DNA of 64,000 nt from Actinomadura sp. K4S16. Its GTDB lineage: Bacteria > Actinomycetota > Actinomycetes > Streptosporangiales > Streptosporangiaceae. Position numbers and translations under genes: made by a program. The notes under the pieces were generated by a model. That model had not been told where the DNA came from, ran no database searches, and saw only the letters and a list, made by a program, of their open reading frames with translations. The stretch covers positions 806,001-870,000 of the forward strand of contig NZ_BDDE01000010.1 in the NCBI RefSeq assembly GCF_008327685.1. Direction: 5' to 3'. How positions within the stretch are numbered: the first letter of the stretch is position 1; every line of letters begins with the position of its first letter. Below are positions 32,876 to 41,158 of the stretch, piece after piece.

Positions 32876-34417
32876 ATGGCCGAGAGCCCTTCCACGGGGG
32901 TGGCGCCGCCGGGAGGCGCCGCGGGCGGAGAACGCCTCGACCGGCCGACGATCGTCCTCGGCCTGGTCATCGTGTCGGGGACCCTCATGGCGATCCTCGA
33001 CACCACGATCGTCAACGTCGCGCTGGAGACGCTCGGGCGCGACTTCTCCACCGGCCTGTCGACGATCCAGTGGGTGATCACCGGCTACATGCTGGCGATG
33101 GGCACCGTCATCCCGCTCACCGGCTGGGCCGTCGACCGGTTCGGCGGGCGCCGCGTGTGGATGACCTCCATCGTGCTCTTCGTCCTCGGGTCGGTGCTGT
33201 CGGGCGCGGCCTGGGACATCGGGTCGCTGATCGTCTTCCGGGTCGTGCAGGGGCTCGGCGGCGGCATGCTCATGCCGACCGGCATGGCCATCCTGACGAT
33301 GGCGGCCGGGCCGCGCCGGATGGGCCGCGTCATGAGCATCGTCGGCGTCCCGATGCTGCTCGGGCCCGTGCTCGGCCCCGTGCTCGGCGGCTGGCTGGTC
33401 CAGGACGTCGACTGGCGCTGGATCTTCTTCGTCAACCTGCCCGTCGGCGCGCTCGCCCTCGCGCTCGCCTGGTGGAAGGTGCCGCACGACCACGGGGCGC
33501 ACACGGCGCCCGGCCTCGACCTGCGCGGCCTGGCCCTGCTGCCGCCCGGGTTCGTCCTGCTCATCTACGGCCTGTCCACGGCGAGCAGCGGCGGCGGCTT
33601 CGGGCGGCCGGCCACGATCGCCTGGCTGGCCTGCGGCGCGGCCCTGGTCGGGCTGTTCGCGCTGCACAGCCTGCGCCGGCGCGAGCGCGCGCTGATCGAC
33701 GTGCGGCTGTTCGCCGACCGGACGTTCGCGACCGCGGCCGTCGCGGTGTTCCTCGTCGGGATCGCGCTGATGGGCTCGATGCTGCTGATCCCGCTGTACT
33801 ACCAGACCGCCCGCGGCGAGGGCGCGTTCGCGGCGGGCCTGCTGCTCGCCCCGCAGGGCCTCGGCGCCGCGACCGCGATGCCGCTCGCCGGCGTGGTGAC
33901 CGACAAGCTCGGCGCCGGGCGGATCGTCCCGGTCGGCATCGTCGTGCTGGTCCTCGGCACCGTCCCGTTCGCGATGGTGAGCGCGGACACCTCCTACTGG
34001 CTGCTCGGCGGCGCCCTCTACGTGCGGGGCCTCGGGCTCGGCTGCACGATGATGCCCACCATGTCGGCGGCGCTCACGACGCTGGGCCGGGCGGTGGTGC
34101 CGCGGGCGAGCAGCACGCTGAACATCATCATCCAGCTCGGCGGGTCGGTGGGCACGGCGCTGCTCGCCGTCGTCCTGTCCCGCCAGATCAGCGACCGGAT
34201 CCCGCAGGCGGGCGGCGGGGGCGGCGCCGCGGGCGCCATGGGGCAGCTCCCCGAGCGGGTCCGCGAGCAGCTCGCGCCCAAGCTGGCGGCCGCGTTCGCG
34301 CACACGTTCTGGGTCGCCCTCATCCTCACCGCGCTGCTGATACTGCCCGCGCTGCTCCTCCCCCACCACAGCGCCCGCGACCGCGACACGGTGCCGGACG
34401 CTCCCCCGGCGGGGTGA
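32876..34417 (+). CDS. MFS efflux transporter, DHA2 (EmrB/QacA) family
   Basis: 513 aa, 14 TM segments. ATG 32876 is preceded by GCGAGGAGG. Signatures: LMAILDTTIVNVALETLGRD (motif D1), WAVDRFGGRRVWM (motif A), FRVVQGLGGGMLMPTGMAIL (motif B) and GPVLGPVLGGWLVQDVDWRW (motif C). The C-terminal region contains a Gly-rich loop (QAGGGGGAAGAMGQ) before the last helix. It starts 104 bp after csoR with no visible promoter of its own and could be read through from it. Drug or lipid efflux is probable, substrate unknown. The 3' end meets the convergent MpaB gene at 3 bp. Confidence 0.93.
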   Translation: MAESPSTGVAPPGGAAGGERLDRPTIVLGLVIVSGTLMAILDTTIVNVALETLGRDFSTGLSTIQWVITGYMLAMGTVIPLTGWAVDRFGGRRVWMTSIVLFVLGSVLSGAAWDIGSLIVFRVVQGLGGGMLMPTGMAILTMAAGPRRMGRVMSIVGVPMLLGPVLGPVLGGWLVQDVDWRWIFFVNLPVGALALALAWWKVPHDHGAHTAPGLDLRGLALLPPGFVLLIYGLSTASSGGGFGRPATIAWLACGAALVGLFALHSLRRRERALIDVRLFADRTFATAAVAVFLVGIALMGSMLLIPLYYQTARGEGAFAAGLLLAPQGLGAATAMPLAGVVTDKLGAGRIVPVGIVVLVLGTVPFAMVSADTSYWLLGGALYVRGLGLGCTMMPTMSAALTTLGRAVVPRASSTLNIIIQLGGSVGTALLAVVLSRQISDRIPQAGGGGGAAGAMGQLPERVREQLAPKLAAAFAHTFWVALILTALLILPALLLPHHSARDRDTVPDAPPAG

Positions 34418-34420
34418 GGC

Positions 34421-35335
34421 TCAGGAGGCGATCGACCAGCTGGCCGGGCCCGTCTCCTGCTCGCGCGTGAGCCGCTTGGCCCGCCGGGCGTCCGGCGAGT
34501 ACCGGAACCTCTCCGGGACGACCTGCGTGGTGCGGTAGAGCCCCTTCAGCGTCACCGTCGCGGCCAGGTCCGACGTCGGCAGCCCGGGCAGCCCGTACAT
34601 GCGGCGGGCCCAGCGCGGCAGCGTCGACACGACCAGCACCCCGAGGCCGGGCGCCGCGAGCTTCAGCGGCAGCAGCGGCCGCGGCACGGCCGGGCTGAAC
34701 ATGCGGCGGAGCCCCTCGCGCGCCTCCCGGCACGCCCAGATCCGCCGCCGCATCTCCTCGTAGTAGTCGCGCATCTCGGCGACGGTGGCCGGCACGTCCG
34801 CCGGGTCGAGGCCGACGACCTCGGCGGCGCGCCGCTGCTCGTCGACGAACGCGTCGGCGTCGCGTGCGGTCAGCGGCACCCCGGCGCGGCGCGCCACGTC
34901 CAGGTAGGAGTCGACCTCGCCCATGTGGACCCACAGCAGGTTCTCGGGGTCGTCCACCGGGAAGGCCTCGCCGGTGCGCATGTCGAGGCCGGTCAGCTTG
35001 GAGTGCAGCCGGCGGACGCGGCGGCCCACCCGCTCGACCTCCTCGTGCGTCCCGTAGGTGCGGACGCGGACGAACTCGACCGTCCGGACGAGCCGCGCCC
35101 AGGCCGCGGAGGGGTCCATGAGCTCGGAGTTCTGCGCGGTCCCCCACATCGTGCGCGGGTGGAGCGCCTGGAGGAGCAGCGCCCGGATCCCGCCGACGAT
35201 CAGCACGGGCTCGCCCATGACGTGCCACGTCACCGAGCCCGGCCCGAACAGCCCGTGGTCCTCGCCGGCCCCGTGGCCCGCGCCGAGCTCGTGGACTCCG
35301 CCGCCAGCCTCGGGCACCCCGTTGATCTCGTGCAC
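34421..35335 (-). CDS. MpaB-family oxygenase (DUF2236)
   Basis: 304 aa from GTG 35335. Family blocks: LFGPGSVTWHVMGEPVLIVG, GIRALLLQALHPRTMWGTAQ (conserved His), RLVRTVEFVRVRTYGTHEEV, RRVRRLHSKLTGLDMRTGEA, DDPENLLWVHMGEVDSYLDV (conserved W-H) and DYYEEMRRRIWACREAREGL. Heme-type oxygenases such as latex-clearing protein and fungal MpaB share this fold and bind b-type heme through conserved His residues. Substrate unknown. Two weakly hydrophobic segments near residues 215-245 (PLKLAAPGLGVLVVSTLPRW) suggest membrane association. Confidence 0.9.
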   Translation of the reverse strand: MHEINGVPEAGGGVHELGAGHGAGEDHGLFGPGSVTWHVMGEPVLIVGGIRALLLQALHPRTMWGTAQNSELMDPSAAWARLVRTVEFVRVRTYGTHEEVERVGRRVRRLHSKLTGLDMRTGEAFPVDDPENLLWVHMGEVDSYLDVARRAGVPLTARDADAFVDEQRRAAEVVGLDPADVPATVAEMRDYYEEMRRRIWACREAREGLRRMFSPAVPRPLLPLKLAAPGLGVLVVSTLPRWARRMYGLPGLPTSDLAATVTLKGLYRTTQVVPERFRYSPDARRAKRLTREQETGPASWSIAS

Positions 35336-35421
35336 CTCGACCGCCTTCCGCCGCCGCGATCGAACATTTCGCCCGTACCGCGTAATTGGAGGCTTACCCT
35401 GCCATGACGGCGGTCACACGA

Positions 35422-35784
35422 TCAATCCTGGTCGTCCTCCGCGATCGCCTCGTCCCGCTCCCCCGGCTCGGTCTGCTCGGTGACCCAGGCGAGGTAGTCC
35501 ATGCTGCCCGCCACCACCGGCGTCGCGATGATCTCCGGAGTGTCGTAGGAGTGCCCCTCGGTGATCAGGGTGGCCAGCTCGTCGAACCGGTCGGCGGAGG
35601 TCTTGAAGAGCACCAGCCACTCCTCCGCCGACTCGATCTCGCCCTCCCACCAGTAGGTGCTGGCGATCGGACCCACCAGCTGCGCGCAGGCCGCGAGCCG
35701 CTCGGCGACCGCCGACCGGGCCAGCTCGGCGGCCTCGGCGCGGGAGTCGGTCGCGGTCGTCACCTGCACGTATGAGTGCGCCAT
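35422..35784 (-). CDS. cutA: CutA divalent-cation tolerance protein
   Basis: 120 aa. Trimeric CutA1 signatures are present: YVQVTTATDSRAEAAELARS, AERLAACAQLVGPIASTYWW (conserved Cys and the YWW core), EGEIESAEEWLVLFKTSADR, HSYDTPEIIATPV and the C-terminal YLAWVTEQT. Its role is debated: linked genetically to copper tolerance in E. coli, possibly a general stability or signal protein. It starts 52 bp downstream of the ggt stop on the same strand, with a hairpin between them. Confidence 0.94.
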   Translation of the reverse strand: MAHSYVQVTTATDSRAEAAELARSAVAERLAACAQLVGPIASTYWWEGEIESAEEWLVLFKTSADRFDELATLITEGHSYDTPEIIATPVVAGSMDYLAWVTEQTEPGERDEAIAEDDQD

Positions 35785-35808
35785 GGCACGACTCCTTCCC
35801 GTTCACCG

Positions 35809-35826
35809 CCCGGGCACGCACCCGGG
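35809..35826 (-). terminator. Hairpin after ggt
   Basis: CCCGGG-CACGCA-CCCGGG, a 6-bp all-GC stem with a 6-nt loop, lies 11-28 bp beyond the ggt stop codon (minus strand) and before cutA. Moderate support only. Confidence 0.4.
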
Positions 35827-35836
35827 TAGGCAAGTG

Positions 35837-37768
35837 TCAACGGGCCGGACGGACGACGAGCGCGCTGCCGCCGCCGCGCCGGGTCGGCTCGGCGACCGCC
35901 TGGACGAGGCCGGGCCGCAGGAACTCCAGCCCGGTCGCGGCGCCGATCACGCCCCGCGGCGGGCCGGGGAACAGCTCCAGCCGGTGGCCGCGGGCCGCGA
36001 GGTCGCGGCCGTACCGGTCGATGAACGCCTGCTCGGCGAAGACCTGCGGGGTGTTGCGCTGCGTCGCGCGCGGCGCGGCGAGCGCGGTCGGCAGGTCCAT
36101 GCCGAGGTCGACGCGGTTCATCAGGATCTGCAGCACGGTGGTGATGATCGTCGAGCCGCCGGGCGTGCCGACCGCGAGCATCGGGCGCCCGTCCTTGAGC
36201 ACGACGGTCGGCGCCATGCTGCTGCGCGGCCGCTTGTGCGGGCCGGGCAGGTTCGGGTCGGGCGCCTGGCCGGGCGCCGGCGGCTGGAAGGAGAAGTCGG
36301 TCAGCTCGTTGTTCAGCAGGAACCCGCGTCCTGGAACGGTGATGCCGCTGCCGCCGAACTGCTCGATCGACAGCGTGTAGGAGACGACGTCCCCCCACTT
36401 GTCGGCGACGACGAGGTGGGTGGTCTGCGGGCCCTCGAACGCCAGCGCCCTCGTCTGGGTGCCCGCCGGGACGCACGGGTCGTAGCGCCCGTCGGGCGAG
36501 CCGGGGGCGACCGGCGCGGGGGCCGCCTGGTCCGGCTTGATCTGGCAGGCGCGCTCGCGGGCGAACCCGGAGGAGAGCAGCTCGTCCAGCGGCACGTCCA
36601 CCTTGTCGGCGTCGCCGACGTAGCGGCCGCGGTCGGCGTAGGCGAGCTTGGACGCCTCCAGGTAGTAGTGCAGGGCCGTGACCGGGTCGCGCGGGTCGAG
36701 CCGGAAGTTGCCGAGGATGTTGAGCGCCTCCCCGACCGTGGAGCCGCCGGACGACGACGGCGGCATGCCGTACACGTCCGCGCCCCGGTAGGAGACGTGG
36801 GTGGGCTTGCGCGGCACCGCCCGGTACTCGGCGAGGTCGCCGCGCTCCATCAGGCCGGGGCGGACGTTGCGCTCGGCCTCCGGGTCCACCGGCGGCTCGG
36901 CGACCGTCCGTACGATCTCCTGGCCGAGCCCGCCCCCGTAGAACCAGCCCGTGCCGCGCCTCGCCAGCTGGCGGTAGGTGTCGGCGAGGTCGGGGTTGCG
37001 GAACACCGAGCCGACCTCGGGCACCTTTCCGCCGGGCAGGAACAGCTCCCGGGTCGGGACGATGTCGCGGAAGCGCGCCTCGTTCACCGCGGTCTGGTCG
37101 TGGAACTCCTGGTCCACGACGAACCCCCGGTCCGCCACCCTGATCGCCGGACGCAGCAGGGCGCCGAGGTCGCGGGTGCCGAAGCGGCGCAGCGCGAGGT
37201 CCCACTGGGCGAGGGTGCCCGGCACGCCGACGCTCAGCCCGCTGGTGACGGCCTGGTCGAACGGCAGCGGCTTGCCGGTCGCCGGGTCGAGGAACGAGTC
37301 CGGCCGCATCCGCCGCGGCGCGAACTCGCGGCCGTCGAACGTGTGGACGCGGCGCGTCCTCGCGTCGTAGTACGTGATGTAGCCGCCACCGCCGATGGCC
37401 GACACGTACGGCTCGGTGACCCCGAGCGTGGCGGCGGACGCGACCGCCGCGTCCATCGCGTTGCCGCCGCGCCTGAGGACCTCCAGGGCCGTCCGGCTGG
37501 CGTCGGGGTCGACGGTGGAGACCGCGCCCCCGAACCCGGTCGCGACCGCCTGCTTGGCCGGCGGCGCGGGATGCCCCGGCGCGGGCCGCGGAACCGGCGC
37601 GGCGCCCGCGGCGGCCGGGGTGGTGAGAGACGCGGCGGCCGTCAGCGCGGCCACGGCGGCGGTGACGGCCGTGCGCCGCCTCTTGCGAACCGGCGGCACG
37701 GGCGGGCGGAGCGGGGACGATGCTCGGGAGAACGACGACGCTTGCGAGGGCGACGGGGAGCGCAACAC
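35837..37768 (-). CDS. ggt: Gamma-glutamyltransferase
   Basis: 643 aa from GTG 37768, chosen because TGGAGG lies 4-5 nt upstream; the frame is open 37 codons further but without a start signal. An N-terminal basic/hydrophobic segment (VRKRRRTAVTAAVAALTAAA ... AAAGA) acts as a signal peptide, so the enzyme is exported. The large subunit includes GGNAMDAAVASAATLGVTEP and SAIGGGGYITYYDARTR. The autoprocessing nucleophile Thr begins the small subunit in GPQTTHLVVADKWGDVVSYT, followed by FGGSGITVPGRGFLLNNELT and MAPTVVLKDGRPMLAVGTPG. It hydrolyses or transfers gamma-glutamyl groups of glutathione-like compounds. A divergent amino-acid permease gene makes a peptide/amino-acid salvage role plausible. 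Confidence 0.95.
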   Translation of the reverse strand: MLRSPSPSQASSFSRASSPLRPPVPPVRKRRRTAVTAAVAALTAAASLTTPAAAGAAPVPRPAPGHPAPPAKQAVATGFGGAVSTVDPDASRTALEVLRRGGNAMDAAVASAATLGVTEPYVSAIGGGGYITYYDARTRRVHTFDGREFAPRRMRPDSFLDPATGKPLPFDQAVTSGLSVGVPGTLAQWDLALRRFGTRDLGALLRPAIRVADRGFVVDQEFHDQTAVNEARFRDIVPTRELFLPGGKVPEVGSVFRNPDLADTYRQLARRGTGWFYGGGLGQEIVRTVAEPPVDPEAERNVRPGLMERGDLAEYRAVPRKPTHVSYRGADVYGMPPSSSGGSTVGEALNILGNFRLDPRDPVTALHYYLEASKLAYADRGRYVGDADKVDVPLDELLSSGFARERACQIKPDQAAPAPVAPGSPDGRYDPCVPAGTQTRALAFEGPQTTHLVVADKWGDVVSYTLSIEQFGGSGITVPGRGFLLNNELTDFSFQPPAPGQAPDPNLPGPHKRPRSSMAPTVVLKDGRPMLAVGTPGGSTIITTVLQILMNRVDLGMDLPTALAAPRATQRNTPQVFAEQAFIDRYGRDLAARGHRLELFPGPPRGVIGAATGLEFLRPGLVQAVAEPTRRGGGSALVVRPAR

Positions 37769-38148
37769 CGGACCTCCAGACGAACGCGGCGCCCCTACGG
37801 TGCCATCGATCTTGGCCCCGCGCCACCGTCCGCGTCGGCCGACCTCGGACGCGCCCCCCACGTGGTCCACACGGGGCAAAGATCATTAAGCGCTTTCCCC
37901 ATTGGAAATGAGGCGTATTCGCTCGGAACGCTCCACCAGAAAGGGATTCGGCCTCCCCTGTGCCGAGCGTGAGGGACCCGCTGCGGCACGTCGTCGACCT
38001 GCGGTTTGGCAGCATCCGCCAACGGCGCGAGTACAGCAATCACCCACAAAACGTTGCTATTTTGCCCATACTTGGTGAATTCTTAGGGACTTCGGCAAGC
38101 CATCACCTCGCGAACAGCGGCGCGGGTTCAGGCCCTGGGGGACCACCT
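37769..38148. other. 380-bp divergent intergenic region (ggt / amino-acid permease)
   Basis: No gene seen. The region is noticeably more AT-rich than its surroundings. It holds TTAAGCGCTT near 37890, a TTGGC-N7-GCCAA hairpin near 38005-38023 and an AT-rich stretch 38040-38095 that probably contains the permease promoter, though no clear -35/-10 pair stands out. I checked for ydaO and T-box features and saw none. Confidence 0.5.
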
Positions 38149-40095
38149 ATGACCTTGGACGTGCGCATGCGCAACAACATGTTCCGCCGGCTGCCCGTCG
38201 AGCAGGCGACCGGCCGGCTCTACGGCGGGCGGCACCGGCTCCGCGTGGTCTACCGGACCCGCGACCTCGTGGTGCTCGGCCTGGGCGTCATGATCGGCTC
38301 CGGCATCTTCAAGATCGCCGGCGAGCAGGCGTCCAGCACGGCGGGACCCGGCGTGCTCGTGTCGTTCCTCATCGCGGGCGGCGTGTGCGTGCTGGCGGCG
38401 CTCGCCTTCGCCGAGCTCTCCTCGATCATCCCGGTCGCGGGCAGCGCCTACTCGTTCAGCTACGTCGCGTTCGGCGAGGTCTGGGCGTGGGTGGTCGGCT
38501 GGGCCCTGCTCATGGAGCTGCTGCTCGCCGCGTCGGTGCTCGCGCGCGTCTGGTCCCTCTACGCGACGCAGGCCCTGCACGACTTCGGGGTGCCGATCCC
38601 GGGCTGGCTCGGCGACGTGATCGGCCAGCAGAAGGGGCCGGACGTGTTCGCCCTCGGCATCCTGCTGCTGGTCGTCCTGATGCTCGCCAGCGGCAGCCGG
38701 CTGAGCCTGAAGTCGCTGTGGTTCATGGTGATGGCCAAGGTCATCGTGATCGGCCTCGTGATCGCGACCGCGCTGAAGTTCTTCCACCCCGGCAACCTCA
38801 CCCCGTTCCTGCCGCCCTCCCAGCCCGCGCCCGCGGGCGACAAGACGGTGCTGGACGCCGTGCTCGGCGCGGTCGGCGGCGGCACCCCGCAGGTGTTCGG
38901 GGCCTGGGGCATGTTCGCGGCCGCGCCCGTGATCGCGTTCGCCTACATCGGGTTCGACCTGATCGCGACGGCGTCGGAGGAGACCGACGACGCGCCCCGC
39001 AAGGTCCCGCGCGGGATCCTCACCGCCCTGCTCACCGCGATCGTGCTGTACGTGGCCGTCGCGTTCGCGCTGGTCGGCATGATGGGGATGGACGGCATCG
39101 CCAAGCTGAACTCCGACAAGCTGCTGCTCGCCGCCGCGTTCGACTCGGTCGGCGCGGGCGCGATGGGCAAGATCGTCGACGTGGGCGCGATGCTCGCGCT
39201 GACCACCGTGATCCTGGTGCTGATGATCAGCCTGACCCGGGTGGTGTTCTCGATCTCGCGGGACGGCCTGCTGCCGCGCCCCCTGGCCGCGATGAGCCGC
39301 TACAAGGTGCCCTCCCGCGCCACGCTCCTCGCCGGCGGCGCGGCCGTGGTGATGTCGCAGACGATCGACGTGCTCACCCTGGAGCAGCTCGTCGTGATCG
39401 GCTCGCTGTTCGCGTTCCTGTTCGTCGCGGCGGCGGTGCTGGCGCTGCGCCGCTCGCAGCCCGACCTGCACCGCCCGTTCCGGATGCCCGCGGCGCCGCT
39501 GGTCGTCCTCGTGACGATCGTCGCGGTCGGCTGGCTGATGCTGAACCTCAACGTGCGGACGTGGGGGTACTTCGCCGTCTGGATGGCCGTCGGGCTCGTC
39601 ATCTACCTGCTCTACGGGCGCCGCAAGAGCCAGATGAAGCTGCTCCTGGACTCGCCGCCCGAGCGCCCGCTCGCCGCGCGGCTCGCCCCCGCCCCGCCGC
39701 CCGGCATGGCACCGCCGCCCGGCATGGCGCCACCCCCGGGCATGGCGCCGCCGCCCGGCACGCGGGACCCCTACTCCTCCCCCGGGCCCTACGGGACGGG
39801 AGGCTGGCCGGCCGAGCGGCGGCCCGGCACGCCGGAGACCCCCTACCCGACCGGCCGGTACTCGGCGGGACGGCAGCCGGGCGGCCAGTTCGCCCGCGAG
39901 CCCCAGCCCGGCGAGCGGTACCCGTCCGGCCCGGTCGAAGACCCGTACGCGCTGGATCCGGGCGTCCCGGACCCGTACTCGTCCGGCGGCCACGACTCCG
40001 GCGGCCACCGGGCCGGACCGTACGGCCCGCAGGGCGGGCGCGGCCAGGGCGGGGAGCACCACGAGCCACCGCACGGCGGCCGGCACCGCCGCTGA
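38149..40095 (+). CDS. APC-superfamily amino-acid permease with Pro/Gly-rich tail
   Basis: 648 aa from ATG 38149 (GGGGGA 8 nt upstream). Residues about 40-490 form a 12-TM CAT-like permease: LVVLGLGVMIGSGIFKIAGE (TM1 unwound motif), AGPGVLVSFLIAGGVCVLAA, FAELSSIIPVAGSAYSFSYV, VIAFAYIGFDLIATASEETD, RVVFSISRDGLLPRPLAAMS. The last 150 residues are a cytoplasmic low-complexity tail with four PPPGMA/T units and Tyr/Pro/Gly-rich sequence ending in His/Arg. The tail is well beyond the usual family length (about 470-500). It is divergent from ggt, suggesting uptake of amino acids released outside. Confidence 0.93.
   Translation: MTLDVRMRNNMFRRLPVEQATGRLYGGRHRLRVVYRTRDLVVLGLGVMIGSGIFKIAGEQASSTAGPGVLVSFLIAGGVCVLAALAFAELSSIIPVAGSAYSFSYVAFGEVWAWVVGWALLMELLLAASVLARVWSLYATQALHDFGVPIPGWLGDVIGQQKGPDVFALGILLLVVLMLASGSRLSLKSLWFMVMAKVIVIGLVIATALKFFHPGNLTPFLPPSQPAPAGDKTVLDAVLGAVGGGTPQVFGAWGMFAAAPVIAFAYIGFDLIATASEETDDAPRKVPRGILTALLTAIVLYVAVAFALVGMMGMDGIAKLNSDKLLLAAAFDSVGAGAMGKIVDVGAMLALTTVILVLMISLTRVVFSISRDGLLPRPLAAMSRYKVPSRATLLAGGAAVVMSQTIDVLTLEQLVVIGSLFAFLFVAAAVLALRRSQPDLHRPFRMPAAPLVVLVTIVAVGWLMLNLNVRTWGYFAVWMAVGLVIYLLYGRRKSQMKLLLDSPPERPLAARLAPAPPPGMAPPPGMAPPPGMAPPPGTRDPYSSPGPYGTGGWPAERRPGTPETPYPTGRYSAGRQPGGQFAREPQPGERYPSGPVEDPYALDPGVPDPYSSGGHDSGGHRAGPYGPQGGRGQGGEHHEPPHGGRHRR
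39694..39762 (+). repeat. 18-bp tandem repeat (PPPGMA units) in the permease tail
   Basis: Three 18-bp units and a partial fourth encode Pro-Pro-Pro-Gly-Met-Ala (the last ends in Thr). Synonymous differences between units show they are not fresh duplications. Confidence 0.85.
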
Positions 40096-40171
40096 CGAGT
40101 CCGCGCCGGAGAACTTCTGTTTTGTAGAGTTCCGCCGAACCGAGGCTCCACCGGACACCCGAGGGCGTCTC

Positions 40172-40213
40172 GAACGAGGGCGCCGCCCCCTTCCCGGGGC
40201 GGCGCCCTCGTTC
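40172..40213 (+). terminator. Strong hairpin terminator after the permease
   Basis: An 18-bp perfect stem (40172-40189 with 40196-40213, GAACGAGGGCGCCGCCCC and its complement) with a 6-nt loop. It isolates the permease gene from the promoter of the Nudix-kinase-vWA-PurA operon that follows 19 bp later. Confidence 0.85.
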
Positions 40214-40231
40214 CGTCTCCGGGGAACGGAC

Positions 40232-40260
40232 TGGACAGCGGCCTCCGTCCGGGTTATGTT
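40232..40260 (+). promoter_or_regulatory. Promoter of the Nudix/J-kinase/vWA/PurA-like operon
   Basis: TGGACA (40232-40237), a 17-bp spacer and TATGTT (40255-40260) give a near-consensus housekeeping promoter. The predicted start near 40267 falls inside the first of three operator-like repeats. Confidence 0.65.
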
Positions 40261-40263
40261 CTT

Positions 40264-40311
40264 CTCATATCGAGATGAACTCACTTTGAGATTTACTCAG
40301 TCCGAGATCGA
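40264..40311. promoter_or_regulatory. Three CTCAnnnnGAGAT boxes at 16-bp period (candidate NrtR-like operator)
   Basis: CTCATATCGAGAT (40264-40276), CTCACTTTGAGAT (40280-40292) and CTCAGTCCGAGAT (40296-40308) are spaced exactly 16 bp apart. Each has CTC...GAG dyad symmetry. The array starts at the predicted transcription start and ends 16 bp before the regulator's ATG, immediately upstream of its ribosome-binding site. Cooperative binding by the encoded Nudix/winged-helix protein is the simplest explanation (inference). Confidence 0.7.
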
Positions 40312-40324
40312 TGGGAGGAAGCGG

Positions 40325-41158
40325 ATGGCCCCCGAGCCGAGGCGCGAAGAGAGCGAGTTCCTCGCGAACTACGATCCGCGCGACTACGACCCGGTCGCCG
40401 TGACGGTGGACGTGGTCGCGCTCACCATCCGCGACGGCGCCCTCCACGTCCTGCTGGTGCGGCGGGGGAACGCCCCCTACGAAGGGATGTGGGCGCTGCC
40501 CGGCGGGTTCGTCCAGGCGGGCGGCCCGCTCCAGGGCACCGACGCCGAGGACCTGCCCGACGCGGCCGTCCGGGAGCTGGCCGAGGAGACCGGGCTCAGC
40601 GCCAAGGGCGGCATGCTCGGCCGGGTCCACCTGGAGCAGCTCGGCACCTACGGCTCCCCCGGCCGCGACCCTCGGATGCGCGTCATCTCCGTCGCCCACC
40701 TGGCGTTCGCGCCCGAGCTGCCGGACCCCGAGGCGGGCGGCGACGCGGCCGACGCCGCGTGGGTGCCGGTGGACGCGCTGGGCCTGACCGAGTCCGGGGA
40801 CCAGCGCCCCGGCACCACCCGCCGGCTGGCGTTCGACCACGCGCGGATCCTGTCGGACGGGCTGGAGCGGGCCCGCGGGAAGCTGGAGTACACCCCGCTC
40901 GCCACGGCGTTCTGCGGCGGCGAGTTCACCATCCCCGAACTGCGCGCGGTGTACGAGGCGGTGTGGGGCGAGGAGCTGCACGCCGGCAACTTCCACCGCA
41001 AGGTCCTGTCGGTGCCCGGGTTCGTGGAGAGCACCGGCGCGACGTCCGACCGCGGCGGCCGGCGCGGCGGCCCGCGCCCCCGCCTCTACCGCGCGGGCGA
41101 CGCCCGCCTCCTGCACCCGGCGCTGCTGCGGCCGAGCAGGGAGGAGGAAATCAGATGA
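40325..41158 (+). CDS. NrtR-like Nudix/winged-helix regulator
   Basis: 277 aa from ATG 40325, preceded by GGGAGGAAG. The N-terminal Nudix fold: VAVTVDVVALTIRDGALHVL, LVRRGNAPYEGMWALPGGFV, then DLPDAAVRELAEETGLSAKG, where the RELAEETG half of the Nudix box is intact but the region before it is lengthened. The C-terminal winged helix: LEYTPLATAFCGGEFTIPEL, RAVYEAVWGEELHAGNFHRK, VPGFVESTG, RPRLYRAGD. NrtR proteins bind ADP-ribose in the Nudix domain and repress NAD or pentose genes. Hydrolase activity cannot be judged. It is first in the operon and likely controls it through the 16-bp boxes. Its stop overlaps the next ATG (ATGA). Confidence 0.88.
   Translation: MAPEPRREESEFLANYDPRDYDPVAVTVDVVALTIRDGALHVLLVRRGNAPYEGMWALPGGFVQAGGPLQGTDAEDLPDAAVRELAEETGLSAKGGMLGRVHLEQLGTYGSPGRDPRMRVISVAHLAFAPELPDPEAGGDAADAAWVPVDALGLTESGDQRPGTTRRLAFDHARILSDGLERARGKLEYTPLATAFCGGEFTIPELRAVYEAVWGEELHAGNFHRKVLSVPGFVESTGATSDRGGRRGGPRPRLYRAGDARLLHPALLRPSREEEIR

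Noticed and set aside
37960..38148. Possible riboswitch (ydaO/T-box) in the leader of the amino-acid permease
   Set aside because: Only a small TTGGC/GCCAA hairpin is visible; conserved core elements of these riboswitches are not present.
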